A stretch of DNA of 64,000 nt. Origin: Jacaranda mimosifolia (Eukaryota > Streptophyta > Magnoliopsida > Lamiales > Bignoniaceae). Under the pieces are notes generated by a model. That model did no database searches. It was not told the origin of the DNA and was given only the letters and a program-made list of their open reading frames with translations. The stretch is from assembly GCA_018894105.1 (NCBI GenBank), contig CM032129.1, positions 26,429,468-26,493,467 on the forward strand. Direction: 5' to 3'. Of the stretch, positions 48,616-60,604 are shown piece after piece. Made by a program: the position numbers and the translations under genes. Positions within the stretch are counted from its first letter, which is position 1. The number at the start of each line of letters is the position of its first letter.

Positions 48616-51318
48616 TGTAACACCCCAAATTTTAGGTTGTAAATTTAAAGTTATTGTTTCAACAAAATGAATAAGAATTCACTAAATTGGATTCGATTAA
48701 TTTCAATTTAAAATTGAATTGAGGCTCACGGGTAATTATTAACAGATGAGGGATTTAATTGGGAATAAGAGAAGGACTTCATTGTTCAAAATTATAAAAT
48801 TTAGGGGGTCAATGTGAGTGAATTAAAAGTTTAAGGACTTCAGAATAATTAAAATTGGACCCAATTACCTAGAAACAAAAATTTTATGGGTTAATGTGTA
48901 AGAAATAAAAGTTGTAGGACTCAATTGAAACTTATGGTTCAAAATGAAAGGTGGTTAAAAGCCCATGGGTTCAACTGAAGATGGTGGGAATGTTTCAGGG
49001 TTAGTTTGAGAGGGCCTGAAAATATCTTTATATATAACTTGAGGACACAATTTTTCCTAGTTCTCAAAAACTACCCAACCCCTACCCTGGTGGCGAATGG
49101 TCTGAAAATGGCCAAAAACTCAAAAATAACACCGTAGAAAGCTAGCTCTCAGCTCAAGGAACCCAATCATACCAAAAACACTGAAAATCATTAGGTATTT
49201 CCCTGGGAACGACGAGGAGATGGTGGACACGCAGCGGTAATGGTGGTTTCACCCCTTCCGGCAGTGGAAACTAGTTGGGCTTGGGTGGGTTTTGGTCACG
49301 AGCTCATGGACAAGGAGATAGTGGTGTCAATTTGGGGTTTCGACGGCTAATGGAGGAGGAAACAAGAGGGTGGTGATGCAGTAGCACTAGGGTGGAGCTG
49401 CATGTTCGAATACCCAATTGACAGCCTCAACGATGGTGTTTTTCAAAATTATTTTTGGGGTTTTGTTGGGCTCAGCGAGATGCACAAGATGGTGGAGGTG
49501 GTCCTCATCTCCGGAGGTGGCACGTGGTGGTCCAGCTGCAGCGCATAGCGGTGCATATGGTGGCTTCTAGACAACCAATACAAATTTGAATTCTAAATTC
49601 ATCTGGACTATTTTTTACTTGAAATTGGAAAATCAACACGACTTTGATTTAGGTTATCTTATTCCAAATGTCGAATTGATTAGACAACAAGGACATGGAT
49701 TCTCCAAGCAACTAAGGATTACCACATTTAATTATTTTAAGCATTTAGATATGGAACCAAGATGATTGTGTCAGAATGACCTTAAGTTTGATAAAGACAT
49801 TAATTATATTTATACTTAAGATTTAAGGATTGATAGGATGATAAATTGGGTTATGTTATGACACTTCTCGATTTGACTAAGAAGCCTAGACCTGAGTGAC
49901 CATACAACTAGGAATTCCTTTGCATTTGCTAGGTGAGTTTGTATTAGATTTCTTTGCTAGGGAAAGAACACATATACTTGTTAGTATATCTTGGTTGCTT
50001 GATCCTAGTATTGCTCTTGATAGTTTATTTGGATCTTTCTTCTTCTTTACCCGTGATTCTTGAGCTATTCTGATTTGAACTTCTTACCCATTTTGAGTTG
50101 TTGCATCCTCGAATCAAATATCAAGTTTATACAAATTTGATAAAATAAACTGTTTGTGAAAGTTCGCCTCCCGTTACCCTTACACCGATTACGACTCATG
50201 TTTGATTGTAATTTATGTTATCTTACTGAAAATGGCAATTGTACATAAAAATTGAAAAGTGGATTTCAAAACATATCTTACTATCATTGTCATGTCTATC
50301 TTGGAATGAGCCTGGTGCTGATTTATTGATTACATATTTATCATAGCGAATTGATGTGTTAGTTGAAATGTTGTTGGACGTGTTATGTGATAGTGCTTAA
50401 TACCCTTAGGGGTGGGCCCTGGGATCAACTTCGAAAGATAATCGAGTTCAATAGACCGAAGGTGACTATTCTTTCGGCTGATACCCATACAAGCTATATA
50501 TATAATCCTATCTCATAGCCAGTTGGAGGTAGCAATCTATGAACGGGATCAAGCATACCTAGTGCATGTTTAAGTGTCCGAGCTTATCACTAGGAATTTT
50601 TTAGGGATAAGGATTTTCGTATTTTTTAAAGTGGAGCAACAAGGTAGGAGAACCACCAATAACAAGATTGTGAAAGTAATTGACATGCTTGATATTTGTG
50701 CTTTGAAACTCGAATGTTTGACAAAAAATCAAATGATTGTTCAAATGTCACGTCGACCCCTTTGGTCGTGTTTGATATTTAAATCTCTTTAAAAGACAGT
50801 GGGTTTGGTGAAGTCTCATCACTGGTATGGGATGATGGTGGTATGGATCCCCTAAAATTTTGACTAAAATCTTCTCTCACGACTTCTGAAAACTTTAATG
50901 CTTCTACTTGCCTCCTATATAATATTTGAGAAATTGTTATTTTGTTGTTATTGCTGGAATAACTCACTAAGACATTCAGACTTATGTTGTTTTATTATTA
51001 TCTTCCGTTCTTTGCCCAAACAAGAACGAGTGACGAAAATAAACTAAACCACAGGACACATGAGGTAATAAGTCCAATAAATATATAGATATACAGATTG
51101 TGTTTATAGAAATACTGACATCAATGTAAGAATGTGGGGAAAGTGCTAAGTGTGATTCATGATATTTTGGTTCTAACTTGAACTTTCGATAAATGTCGCT
51201 TATGGAAATTAAATACTTTGGATTTTAAGAAATGTATTTTTAGTTATCCACAAGACTTGTAGTACAGAATGAGTAGCACCTCGAATGGGAGCAGGTGCCT
51301 CCTGGTTAGGGCGCTACA
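48616..51318 (+). mobile_element. Solo LTR of the same family (2703 bp) with exact 5-bp target duplication
   Basis: It starts TGTAACACCCCAAATTTTAG and ends AGGGCGCTACA, flanked by tttat at 48611-48615 and 51319-51323. It matches the LTRs of elements 1 and 2 along most of its length (for example ggagaaccaccaa near 50647, and a TATA block tctttatatataac near 49024). There is no primer site or interior sequence after it. It is the product of LTR-LTR recombination that removed the rest of a third insertion. Confidence 0.9.
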
Positions 51319-54300
51319 TTTATTTTTTAAATTTTAAATTTAAATTAACTATTATTAAAATTTATATATTACTATTTAATATAAGCATGGATACACTGTT
51401 CTATACGCACACTATTTAATGGCATATTTTCTGAGTTTTTTTTTTTTTTTTGGATGGTGAATTTGCCATCATGTGCATTTAGTGGGTGTTCTTTATGTTT
51501 GTTGGGTTGGACCATATTTTGTCTTTTGTGTATTGGGTGAGAAGAAAGTCATCAATTTTGATTTTTTTTTTTTTTAGCTTGGTTAGAAGAAAGTCATATT
51601 TTTTTTATTTAGCTTCTTTTTATGAATGGCGGTTGGGTTTTGTTGACGGTGGGCCCACCTGTCATGTTATGAGCAGAAATCTTTGAATGTTTTTTTTTTT
51701 GCCTTCTCCCCAACTATTGCTTATGAAACTACGTCGTTTTAGTTTATTCTGCTTCATTGAATTATATATTTGCTGTGAGAATTGTTTCTTATTTTATCTT
51801 TGTGAACTTTATTGTGGGTCCATCTTAAAATGGTTAGAAGAAAGTATGGGTTTTTGAAATATTTTTTTTTTTTTGAAGAATGGTCAAGAAAATTTGATGT
51901 TCGATCACTTTTTTCCCCATTTTTTATAAAACAACACGATTTTATATTATGCTTTGTAAAGTTGTGTATTTTGCTGTGATATTTGTTCATTTCATTGTCC
52001 TTTTTAGGAAAATTAGAAGAAAATATAAATCTATTGCTTTTTTATTAACTAAAAGAAAAGAAGATAAAGGCATGTTTGAAAAGTCTACACACGTCACTAA
52101 AAGCCTATCCCACGCCACTCCCCATGTTGCTCCTTCTCATATCTCTTCATTCAATCTGCTAAAGACACTAGGAGCATCCGGCTTTTCTTGTTTCTTCATT
52201 CAATTCGCCAGGTATCTTTTTCTGACTTTCACTTTTTTTCCCTCTCATTTTCTTTCTATAAAAAGTTTTCTATATGTTTTTTATGATACTTGATTATGTT
52301 TTAAGGTTTTCCCAAGAATAAAAATTTTATGAGGGAAGAAGATGAGACGGTATTCTCTAGAAATTTTAAGTATGACACTTTGTGCTCATTTTGTAGAAGT
52401 GGGTTTCTCTTTTCCGAAAAAGGTTAGAAGAAAACGCCTCTTTGATTTTCTTTCTTTTCACATAAAATTTGAAGAAAATGCCTTTCCAGCTTTCTCTTTA
52501 CCTTTTCTCACTTTGTAGAGTTGCTTCAGTCTCTACAAAGGCAAACTTTGGTTATATATGGTTTCTCTGAGTTGTTTTCTTCCTTTATAATGGTTTTCAC
52601 AGTGCGAAAATAAGTATAAACTCATATTAATTTAGAAAAGAAAAAGAAAAAAAAATCATACTGTATGGTGAGAATGGTTTATTGATTTTTGTTAAGGAAT
52701 ATTTGGTGGAGATGTTTTATTTTTCGGAAGAAGAAAGAAGAATGAGGTAGCATTATTGTTAAGCCTTCACCATGTCATTTTCTCTTAGGATTTCTTTTGC
52801 TATATCGTAGCTTTTAAATTTTATTATTTTTCTTTGAAGTTATATTATTTCAATTTTTTCTAGTTTTGATTTTTCGAATTCTTTCTCGGATTCCTGATAT
52901 TTGGAATAGTATGTGTTTTTTACTTACATCTTCTAAAACAGAAGGAAGCATATATTTTCAGTTTACCTATTCCTCCAAGAATTAACTCTCTATAAGATCT
53001 GCCAGCTGGGAGTATTCTTTCCATTAGTGATCTGTCGGCCGCTGTGACCCACATCATCTACTGAACAAGTTATTTTTCTTTTTACTACTTAAAGAATTCA
53101 TTATGTATCTATTTGTATGTATGGATTAAGATTGTCCAAAGGTATGGTGTTATTTGGGTGTAGTTGATGCTGGATGTATTTGGGTGTTATCTATTAGTAT
53201 CTATTTGCTTAACATTCACCTCCTCCTAACCCCTTGTCAGTGGCTGACTTGCTACATAATTTGTCCACATGCATGGATTCCCTAATTGTCTTCTATTTTT
53301 TTTTTTCTAATTTTGAATTATTGGTCAAAATAATCGTCCATAATTGTTCAGAAGTATGTTGTTAAGTACTTCTTGTTATTATGAACTATTGGTTAAAATA
53401 ATTATTTTGTAGTATGAGATGCGTGGAAACATGACTGGTGGTAGTTTGCAAAAGCAAACTGGGCTAACTTCAAAGGTTAAAAAGTTGAAGAAAGTTGGGA
53501 AGCTTAAGAAAGACAAGAGACAATAATTGAGTGGACCATGCTAATTACTTGCACAGTTAGATTGGGGAGTTGTTTGGATTAGCGTTTTTTTATTTATTTA
53601 TTTGTCTTTCTTTTTTTTCCCTTTTTTTTTCTTTAATGAGGGGAAAGGGCATATCAAGTTGCCTTTCTAACATTACAGTTTCATTTTTATATGGTGCATT
53701 AGTAAAATTGAGTTGTCTATTTTCTACAATGCCTTATAAATTATCAAATCTTTTTTAAAATGTTTTGAGAGCATTTAGTGTTTTTAGTTCTCCAAATCAA
53801 GCTATGTTTCCAGTTAGGCGTAGAAAAGAATCCTTGATTGATGATGTTTAGATGGTCTTTTTTGGACTATAATTCTTGTTGGGTTCCAAATAATTATAGT
53901 TCTCCAGATATGTGAGTTACTAGGAAAAGAAGATAATTTGCATAATCAAACTTGTATCTTCTTTTCCGCTATCTCAGACCGAAGAGAAACAAATTTCTTA
54001 TTGAAATATGGGATGCAATATATGTTTAATTTATTTTCTTAGAGTTGTTTGGGAATATTCATGATTGTTGTTTCTTTTCTTTTAACCTTCTATCATAAAC
54101 TAACACAAATTTCTTATGACCTCATAATTCAAATACAAAGAGAACTGATACAACATAGTGATCGGAAGCAAGATACTACATTGTTTTTATTAAAGATGTT
54201 CCATTTTATAGAGAAAACACAATATGCTTTGTTAATTGGAAGTTCTTGATTTAAACTTATTAGCTAACAAATGATTTTTGTAGGTTATTCAGTATGTACA

Positions 54301-54715
54301 TTTTCTACAGAAAGGTACTGAGGTATGAAGGATCATATCAACCTTGGAGTTCGAAGCACACAAAGCTAATTCCATTGGTAAAATCTATATAGATATCCAA
54401 AGAAATCTATAACATTTCGCTTTCTTGATTCTCCAAGTGTTATATTTGTTTTATCTATGGTTCTATATAATTGTAGATGAAACAATAGCCAAAGTAAGTA
54501 AGTGACCAATTTGAGCCATTTGCTAGAGACCCTTTTTGCGTTTCCAAAGAAAGTTAGTTTGGATTAGTTTTTCTGAGATGTAATAGATGTCTTTTTGTTA
54601 AGAAAGTTGGTATTGCAACTTTCGCAAATGTTTTTTATCCATTTAGTTCTAATCTTTTAAACTAACTTTGTGGCCTATTCTTGAAATTAGGGCCAATAAA
54701 ACTGTTTCTAGTTAA
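51319..54715. other. AT/T-rich interval upstream of the MED19 relic
   Basis: No intact gene recognised. It contains many T-tracts and a recurring ttagaagaaa motif (about 51584, 51834, 52009 and 52426). Near 51731 is aaactacgtcgttttag, similar to ACGTCGTTT-type motifs often seen in plant promoters. At 52080-52215 a leader-like stretch ends in cgccaggtatct, a possible exon-GT donor. These may be the 5' remains of the MED19 locus, but no N-terminal MED19 coding sequence is visible. Confidence 0.4.
53419..53526 (+). other. Short Lys-rich reading frame, unassigned
   Basis: The 35-codon frame starts MRGNMTGGSLQKQTGLTSKV and continues KKLKKVGKLKKDKRQ to a TAA. It follows a plausible intron end (attattttgtag) and is less AT-rich than its surroundings. 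It may be an exon of a decayed gene. I do not recognise a family, and it does not match the expected MED19 N-terminus. Confidence 0.2.
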
Positions 54716-55202
54716 TCTAGAAGTGAATCTAAAGACAAGGAGATGAGACATAAAAAAAAGTATAAGAACAGAGACAGAGACAAGGATAAAGAGCATAAGA
54801 AGCACAAACATCAACCTAAAGATTGATCAAAGACAAGGATAAAGAGGAAAAATAAAATATAGAAGTGGTCATCATCATTATGGCAATGACCACTTGAAAA
54901 GACATCATGAGAAGGTTTCTAAACCATTTTCTCTACTTTATATGCTTTATTATGGTTTGTAAACTTTTTATGAATGACTAGAATGCAACAATTTTACATA
55001 AAGTTTGAATTTGGTTCACTGATATCTTTTCTTAACTTTTTGATGTATTAACAGCTCTTACATATCATAACATTGTTGATAGGCCTTTAAATTGAATTGC
55101 CTCTCCTGGATGCTTGAGCCAATGGTGCAGCTAATACCTAGAATTATACATCATAAGAGCTCAATGATCGATGAGATAGGAGCAATAAAGGTAAAAGGCT
55201 GA
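54716..55202 (+). pseudogene. MED19: MED19 (Mediator subunit 19) pseudogene, C-terminal part
   Basis: MED19 is a head-module-associated subunit of the Mediator complex with a long Lys/His-rich C-terminus in plants. Here the first frame reads SRSESKDKEMRHKKKYKN and DKDKEHKKHKHQPKD and then a stop. Shifting frame recovers SKDKDKEEK; shifting again recovers SGHHHYGNDHLKRHHEK, matching the family order. After about 210 bp of intron-like sequence, HHKSSMIDEIGAIKVKG and a TGA at 55200-55202 match the family's conserved C-terminal ending. At least two frameshifts and an in-frame stop make it non-functional. Because intron-like DNA is retained, it arose by DNA duplication or decay in place rather than retroposition. 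The N-terminal two thirds are missing nearby. The family call is by motif order recalled from plant MED19. Confidence 0.75.
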
Positions 55203-58200
55203 AAAGTGGTGCTTGAGCTTTTAATTTTGTCATTAGATGAAGTTGAGAATTGAGGGAGTCTTTGCTTACTGTTGTCAAGTTATCTAAGGTACATAATCAC
55301 TTATTAGCAAAAGACTTATTTATGTGATCTTGTTTCATCTTTTTAATTCCAACAATACGGGCTTCTAGCACACTGGTTTGTTAGAAACGTCCAAAGACCT
55401 CTTATCTTGATTTATAATTGAGTTAGCTGATTTGGGTATCTAATAGAGTTAACCTAAGCCAAATAAGTGAGACTGAAACACCATATAATTTAAATTTTAT
55501 GCGAGGGACAGCTTCGAATAGATTACACAAGAAAAGTTTAAAAAATATGTCGAGTATCATAAAACTATTATTATGGCTCTTCAATTAGTACCTTTGAAAG
55601 GAATGCGGCCAGTTGTGTCTAAATCTAGGGCTACATAGATTTTTGCACCCTTCATCATGTTAAATTTAACATTGACCAAGAATAGCAATTAAATTAGAAA
55701 GTTGGAAGTCATAAACTTAGCCAAACATCTTTTGCCTTCTTTAGGCTCAAGAAGTTTTGTTGGACTATAAAACTACTTTCTGGATCATTCCAAAAATGCA
55801 TCTTTCTTGAAGGTAACTTCTTTCATTTTTGTTCCACATGATGTTTATTTTTATTTTTAATTCAATTTCTGAGCTCTATTTTTCTAGCTTTAAAAGTCCT
55901 TGATTTATTTCTTTTATTAATATTTATTGAATTTTTCAAAATTTTCTCAATTTGTAAAATTCTTTAATAAGGATACAATCTTTAAAATTAAGAATTCAAC
56001 TAATTTTCATCACGTGAATATTAGAAACCATACAATTATTAAGTGTACAAATTAGCCACTTCTATATTTCGTATCCTTGTGGAATTTTTATAGAGTACTT
56101 TGAGCAATCTGAAAGAGATAGACTACCTTGTTTGCTGTGATGTTAAGCAAGTTAATTCCCTTCTCTTTTGTTTTGGTTTGATAATCATGAACATTTACTA
56201 TTTTTGATTGCTTTTTATATATTTTTAGGTTGTTTGTATGGTATGCGCTACAAGACAATGGGTCTCATCTATCATTTGCCCTTTACATTTTGTGCATTTT
56301 AGGTTATTTTAAGTGTTTCTCCAATGTGTTTTTGGGTTTTGTTTCCTCTTATGTAGTTACTAATTTTTGTTTGTATTGTGGCATCAAATCTAGATAATAT
56401 TTCTGCAATATATGCAAATTCTATGATGACCATGTAATACTTTGTGCTCATTACTATGTTTTGGCTGCACACAATAAAAACTTGATGAATAAAATAAATG
56501 AAAGAAAAGAAAATTTGAGTCAGATCCCTTTAGAACTAAATATAGGGATAGTGTCTTTTCTCATTTTTGTGTATTTATTAACGTCGATAAACTTGTTGAT
56601 GAAGTACTATAACTATTCTTTGGTGAGAGATGACGCTACAAGGGAAGTTGTTAAATTTCATATGCTTTGCCCCAATTATTATGTATTACTCTGCTAGAAG
56701 ACCACATCAAAAAGACAGTTTCCTTGACAACTCATGTTAGTCAAATTTGCTCTCTTTCATAAAATTGTGGGTCCTCCAAAATTGTTTTCACAAAATTGCT
56801 TAAGTTTGGGCTTGCTGTTCAAATCTTCTTATGTATATTTGCTGCATAATAATCAATTTATTTTTCATATTAGTTGAAAAATGTTGCTCCTTGTGTTGGG
56901 AATTGTTAAACATAAAGCTGGTTTGGACTTGGCTTTTCTTTTTTGAGCTAGCATCTAGAAAATGAGCATATCAGGTTGCTTTTGAAATTGCCATATGTTT
57001 GGGATTCTGTTGTTTTGGAATTGCTGGAACTGTTGGATTTTTCATGCATGGTTGTTGGGAAGTTTGTAATGCATGGTTGGGAATTGTGCTCATTCGGGGA
57101 TACTGTAATGTTGGAACTTGCTTGCTCAGTTGATACATGATTTTGCTGAAAATTTATGGTGCATGCAGTCTGATGGTAAAGGATCAAATCTTACTATTAG
57201 AAATTGTTAGAATATGGATTCTATATCTAGTCAGAATTTTGTTGATGGAAATTGTTGGAATTGGAGTATATACCTGCATTACTGGACAATTGAGCATTAT
57301 TCGCAGTTGTTGGATTAAGTCAATCCCTGAATGGGAAGGAAACTTGACTTGTTTTGATTTGAGGGAACTGAATCTCTTGACCGTTAGACTCCATCAACAT
57401 GTGTCATCCTTAATATCGTCACTTTCCTATTTATATAGTCTCACTGCTAGGCGAGGAAGGTTTTCAGCCAACTTTTTAAGCCTTCCCAAAACTAACTTTG
57501 GTATAATTTAGACCTTTTGTTTATTTGACTTCACTGATGTAAGGGGAGTAGCACTCCTTTATTTATTCTGTTACTTAATCCGATGTACCCAATGTTTATA
57601 TTTTGGTGGTTAATATAATATTTCTTAAAAGATATCTAATTACAGAGCAGCCTTTATTTACAAGTTAACACCAACTTCAATTTCATCTTCCTTTAATTGA
57701 TTAGTATACATTCACTAATGAAATGAAAGTTGCACAAATAGGCATAAATATAATAGGTAGCCAGTCTCTCAAATTTTTTTCACATACTACTCTGTTTGAA
57801 AATAGGATGATTGACAGCATACGTGCAAGCATGAAATGTATACAACCTCCTAATAGTATATTTGAAGTGAAAAAAAATTAACTCATATCAAATCACTTTC
57901 ATAGTATTGAACAAGATTTTCTATAATTTCCATTTTGCCTTAATATTGAAATCATTTACTTTAAAGTGTGTATTAGTGCTGTAAATTCATTCGTCTGGTG
58001 ATTGGTTTGGCTGTAGTTGGACCCATTGTAAACTAGTTGTATAAATTTAATTGTGGTGTAATATTTTACGTATCCTTTTTTATATATAATGTAGCATAAA
58101 AGAAAGTTTGCCTTTTTCTTTAAAAATGAATGATGGGAATACTCATCGAAGACCAAGTATAAAGAATTTTATGATACAATATTCTTATTTATCTATTAAA

Positions 58201-58620
58201 AAAATTGCTCGATGAGTGAATGAGCACATTCGTTTGAATCGAACGGGAACATCACGCACCTTGCACAGTGCACTCTTTTCTAGTATACACATACACACAC
58301 ACATGCATACACAATAAGTAGGAAGGAGGGGGGCAATGGCCCTTGCTTAACACCCCCCCCCCCCGAGTTAAATCCATTCATGCACATTCCTCACTCTAAG
58401 CGAATTTTGTCCGGCGCGCACCCATTGAATGCATTTCCTGGTATCGCATCCGTCAAGAAGAGTTGTAAAGTTGAGATCTAGTTAATAAAATATCCAACAA
58501 CATAAAAATAATTGTATAGAAATAGATAAAAACAATTGAATAGGATCCTATAAATACCCAATAAAAGCTTGCATCAATCCAAAGTCAACAAGAGTATTGT
58601 CCTTTTTTTCTCTATTTGAG
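55203..58620. other. Gene-free AT-rich interval
   Basis: No intact gene. The 3' UTR-like DNA after the MED19 relic is followed by T-rich sequence. At 56948-57340 the - strand has broken Asn/Gln/Ser-rich frames (for example NNAQLSSNAGIYSNSNNFHQ interrupted by stops). These could be the relic of a low-complexity protein tail, but I cannot assign them. A C10-12 homopolymer occurs near 58352-58364. Confidence 0.4.
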
Positions 58621-58623
58621 CTT

Positions 58624-58822
58624 AGTCCTAGCCGGTTTAAATCTTCTATTCTATTTTCTATTGTATCTCTTATTCCATTTCATGAAGATATGACATATAT
58701 ATTAAATATTTTCTTATAAAAATAATTAATTGAGAACCGATACATTTGACATAAATACAACAAATTGAAATAAGAGATAAAATAGAGAATGGAATAGAAG
58801 ATCAAAGTGAGCCATAGCCCCT
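58624..58822. mobile_element. Small MITE-like inverted repeat element
   Basis: Two arms of about 50 bp are near-inverse copies: taaatcttctattctatttt...tctcttattcca (58638-58679) and aataagagataaaatagagaatggaatagaagat (58769-58802). They are separated by about 90 bp of AT-rich sequence. The size and structure suit a MITE. Exact ends and target duplication were not resolved, so the family is open. Confidence 0.5.
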
Positions 58823-58869
58823 TTTGTAATGTAATATTCTAAACACAAGCTTGAAGTTTTGGCCTTAGG

Positions 58870-58930
58870 GCCGATAAGATATACTAGCAGTTCTATCGTA
58901 GGGTCTTTTATTTCTGTTATATCTTAGGAG
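58870..58930. repeat. Segmental duplication, right copy of block 1, first part
   Basis: gataagatatactagcagtt followed by ctatcgtagggtcttttatt matches the seed-gene 3' UTR at 2483-2525. Upstream of it no sequence similar to the seed-gene coding region is found. The match is then interrupted by about 1.7 kb of unrelated DNA before resuming at 60605. Confidence 0.65.
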
Positions 58931-59449
58931 AACATTTTGGCTTTGTCCGTCTAATTTTTTTCACAATATTTTTCTACTCTCACTCTAATACTAAAGGTAA
59001 TACATTCTTAATTGCATTATCCAAAACATTAAGAGCTGGTTTGCTAGTTGTGTTTGAATTAGGCATGATATGTATGACTAGGATAAATAGCGAGTTATTA
59101 TGTATCCTATCTAATATTTCTTTGGATATTTTAAATAACTTAATATCCAACTTTGATTGTTTGTTTGGCATTATTATCCCCTTTAACAAACTACAATTTA
59201 TTTCCAACTTAGGCTAGAAAATATATCACACTCCAAGGCCTTGATATACAAGCCAAGTTTGGCCTTAAATGCATGTCGTGAACCAACTATATCAAAGGCT
59301 TCCAAAAATAAACCAAACGTTATAATTGAGTTAGATTATGTTTCTATCATGCAATATTAAAAAAGCAAACAAGCTCTAAAAGAACTACTCAAAATATCAA
59401 TCATTAAAATCATTAAAACTATATATATAGATACATATATACTCTCAAA

Positions 59450-59494
<45 letters not shown>

Positions 59495-59513
59495 CATTAA
59501 AACAATATAAATA
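58931..59513. other. Gene-free stretch inserted in the right duplicate copy
   Basis: AT-rich sequence without a coding frame. It contains an (AC)n tract at 59455-59485 followed by (AT)n. It has no counterpart in the left copy and so arrived after the duplication or was lost from the left side. Confidence 0.5.
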
Positions 59514-60398
59514 TGATATAGGAGATCAGATTAAGCCCACCAGGCCTAATAATACTCGACCATATATTCGACCAGGCCTAAGACCACATGGGGCCAGTCA
59601 GCCAATGTAAATTATCAGCATCCCTACTATCGACCAGAGTGAGATCAATTAGCCTTAACATGGTTAACATGCCCTTGGCTAAAAATGCCTCTAGCCCTTA
59701 AGAGATCCCCCATTTCAACTAGAGCATGGCTAAGAGATTCCAGGCTAGAGTTTCATCTCGACTAGATAAGGTCGATTAAGGAAGCAGGAAGCGTTTCCCC
59801 ACCACCAGTTACTGTCGCATTAAATGCAAATCAACCATCACTCTGCCACATTAAATATGCTGGTAGGCGGCGTGCCTCTGCATTTATGAAGCATGCCTCT
59901 ACTGTACCCCCAATCTGCATCCGCATTAAATGCAGAGATCACCTCCATATCTCAGAAAGAAGGAGAACGCGCCACCTAGAGAATGTTTTCAGGCAAAGAA
60001 AGACCTAAAGGTCCTTCACAAAGACAAAGGCCTTGCTGCATGAGAAGAGGGCATCATAAACATTTCAACCTCTCACAAGAGGCTATAAATACCCCATTGT
60101 AACCCTTCATAAAGATATGTTCACTATAACCTTGGCCCTTACTCCACCGCTCCCTATTCTAGTCGACTTTGTACTGACTTGAAAGTTGAAGTGCCTTAGC
60201 CGAGGGTCTCCTCGGCTAGCCTGACGTATGTTGATTGGTTACAGGACTCGACCTGCTCCCATCCCAACATCCATCCTCGACTTATATTTTGATCGACTAA
60301 AGCAGGCCAGAGCCCAATCCCTTTTACTTCGACCTTACTATCATCAAAATAAATAAACAATTATTGTAAGATGTTAATTTTGGCCCATTAATCCAACA
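59514..60398 (+). mobile_element. Probable solo LTR of an unrelated retrotransposon (885 bp)
   Basis: Less AT-rich than its flanks, with TG at 59514 and CA at 60397-60398. The flanking pentamers aaata and aaatg match at 4 of 5 positions. A TATA box (tataaatacccc) at about 60083 is followed at a typical distance by a leader region with gccttagccgagggtctcct. This layout (U3, TATA, GC-richer R-U5, CA end) is that of plant LTRs. The element splits duplicated block 1 in the right copy only. No interior sequence is present. Confidence 0.5.
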
Positions 60399-60604
60399 AA
60401 ATGTGACTAATTTGATATATACTTAAGATTTATTTCCTCCCAAAATACCTCTAGACAAATAATTTTATTCCAAAACATTCTCAAAAAACTCCCAAAATAA
60501 AAATAAATGTACATCGTATTTTTCCAACCCACTACTCAATAATGCATTGTTTCAAAATATTTTTATAATTCTTCGAAAATACAAACAAATATAGCCTTTG
60601 TTTT

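Noticed and set aside
59455..59485. Direct repeats considered as a CRISPR-like array
   Set aside because: Simple AC dinucleotide run without spacers in a plant nuclear context.
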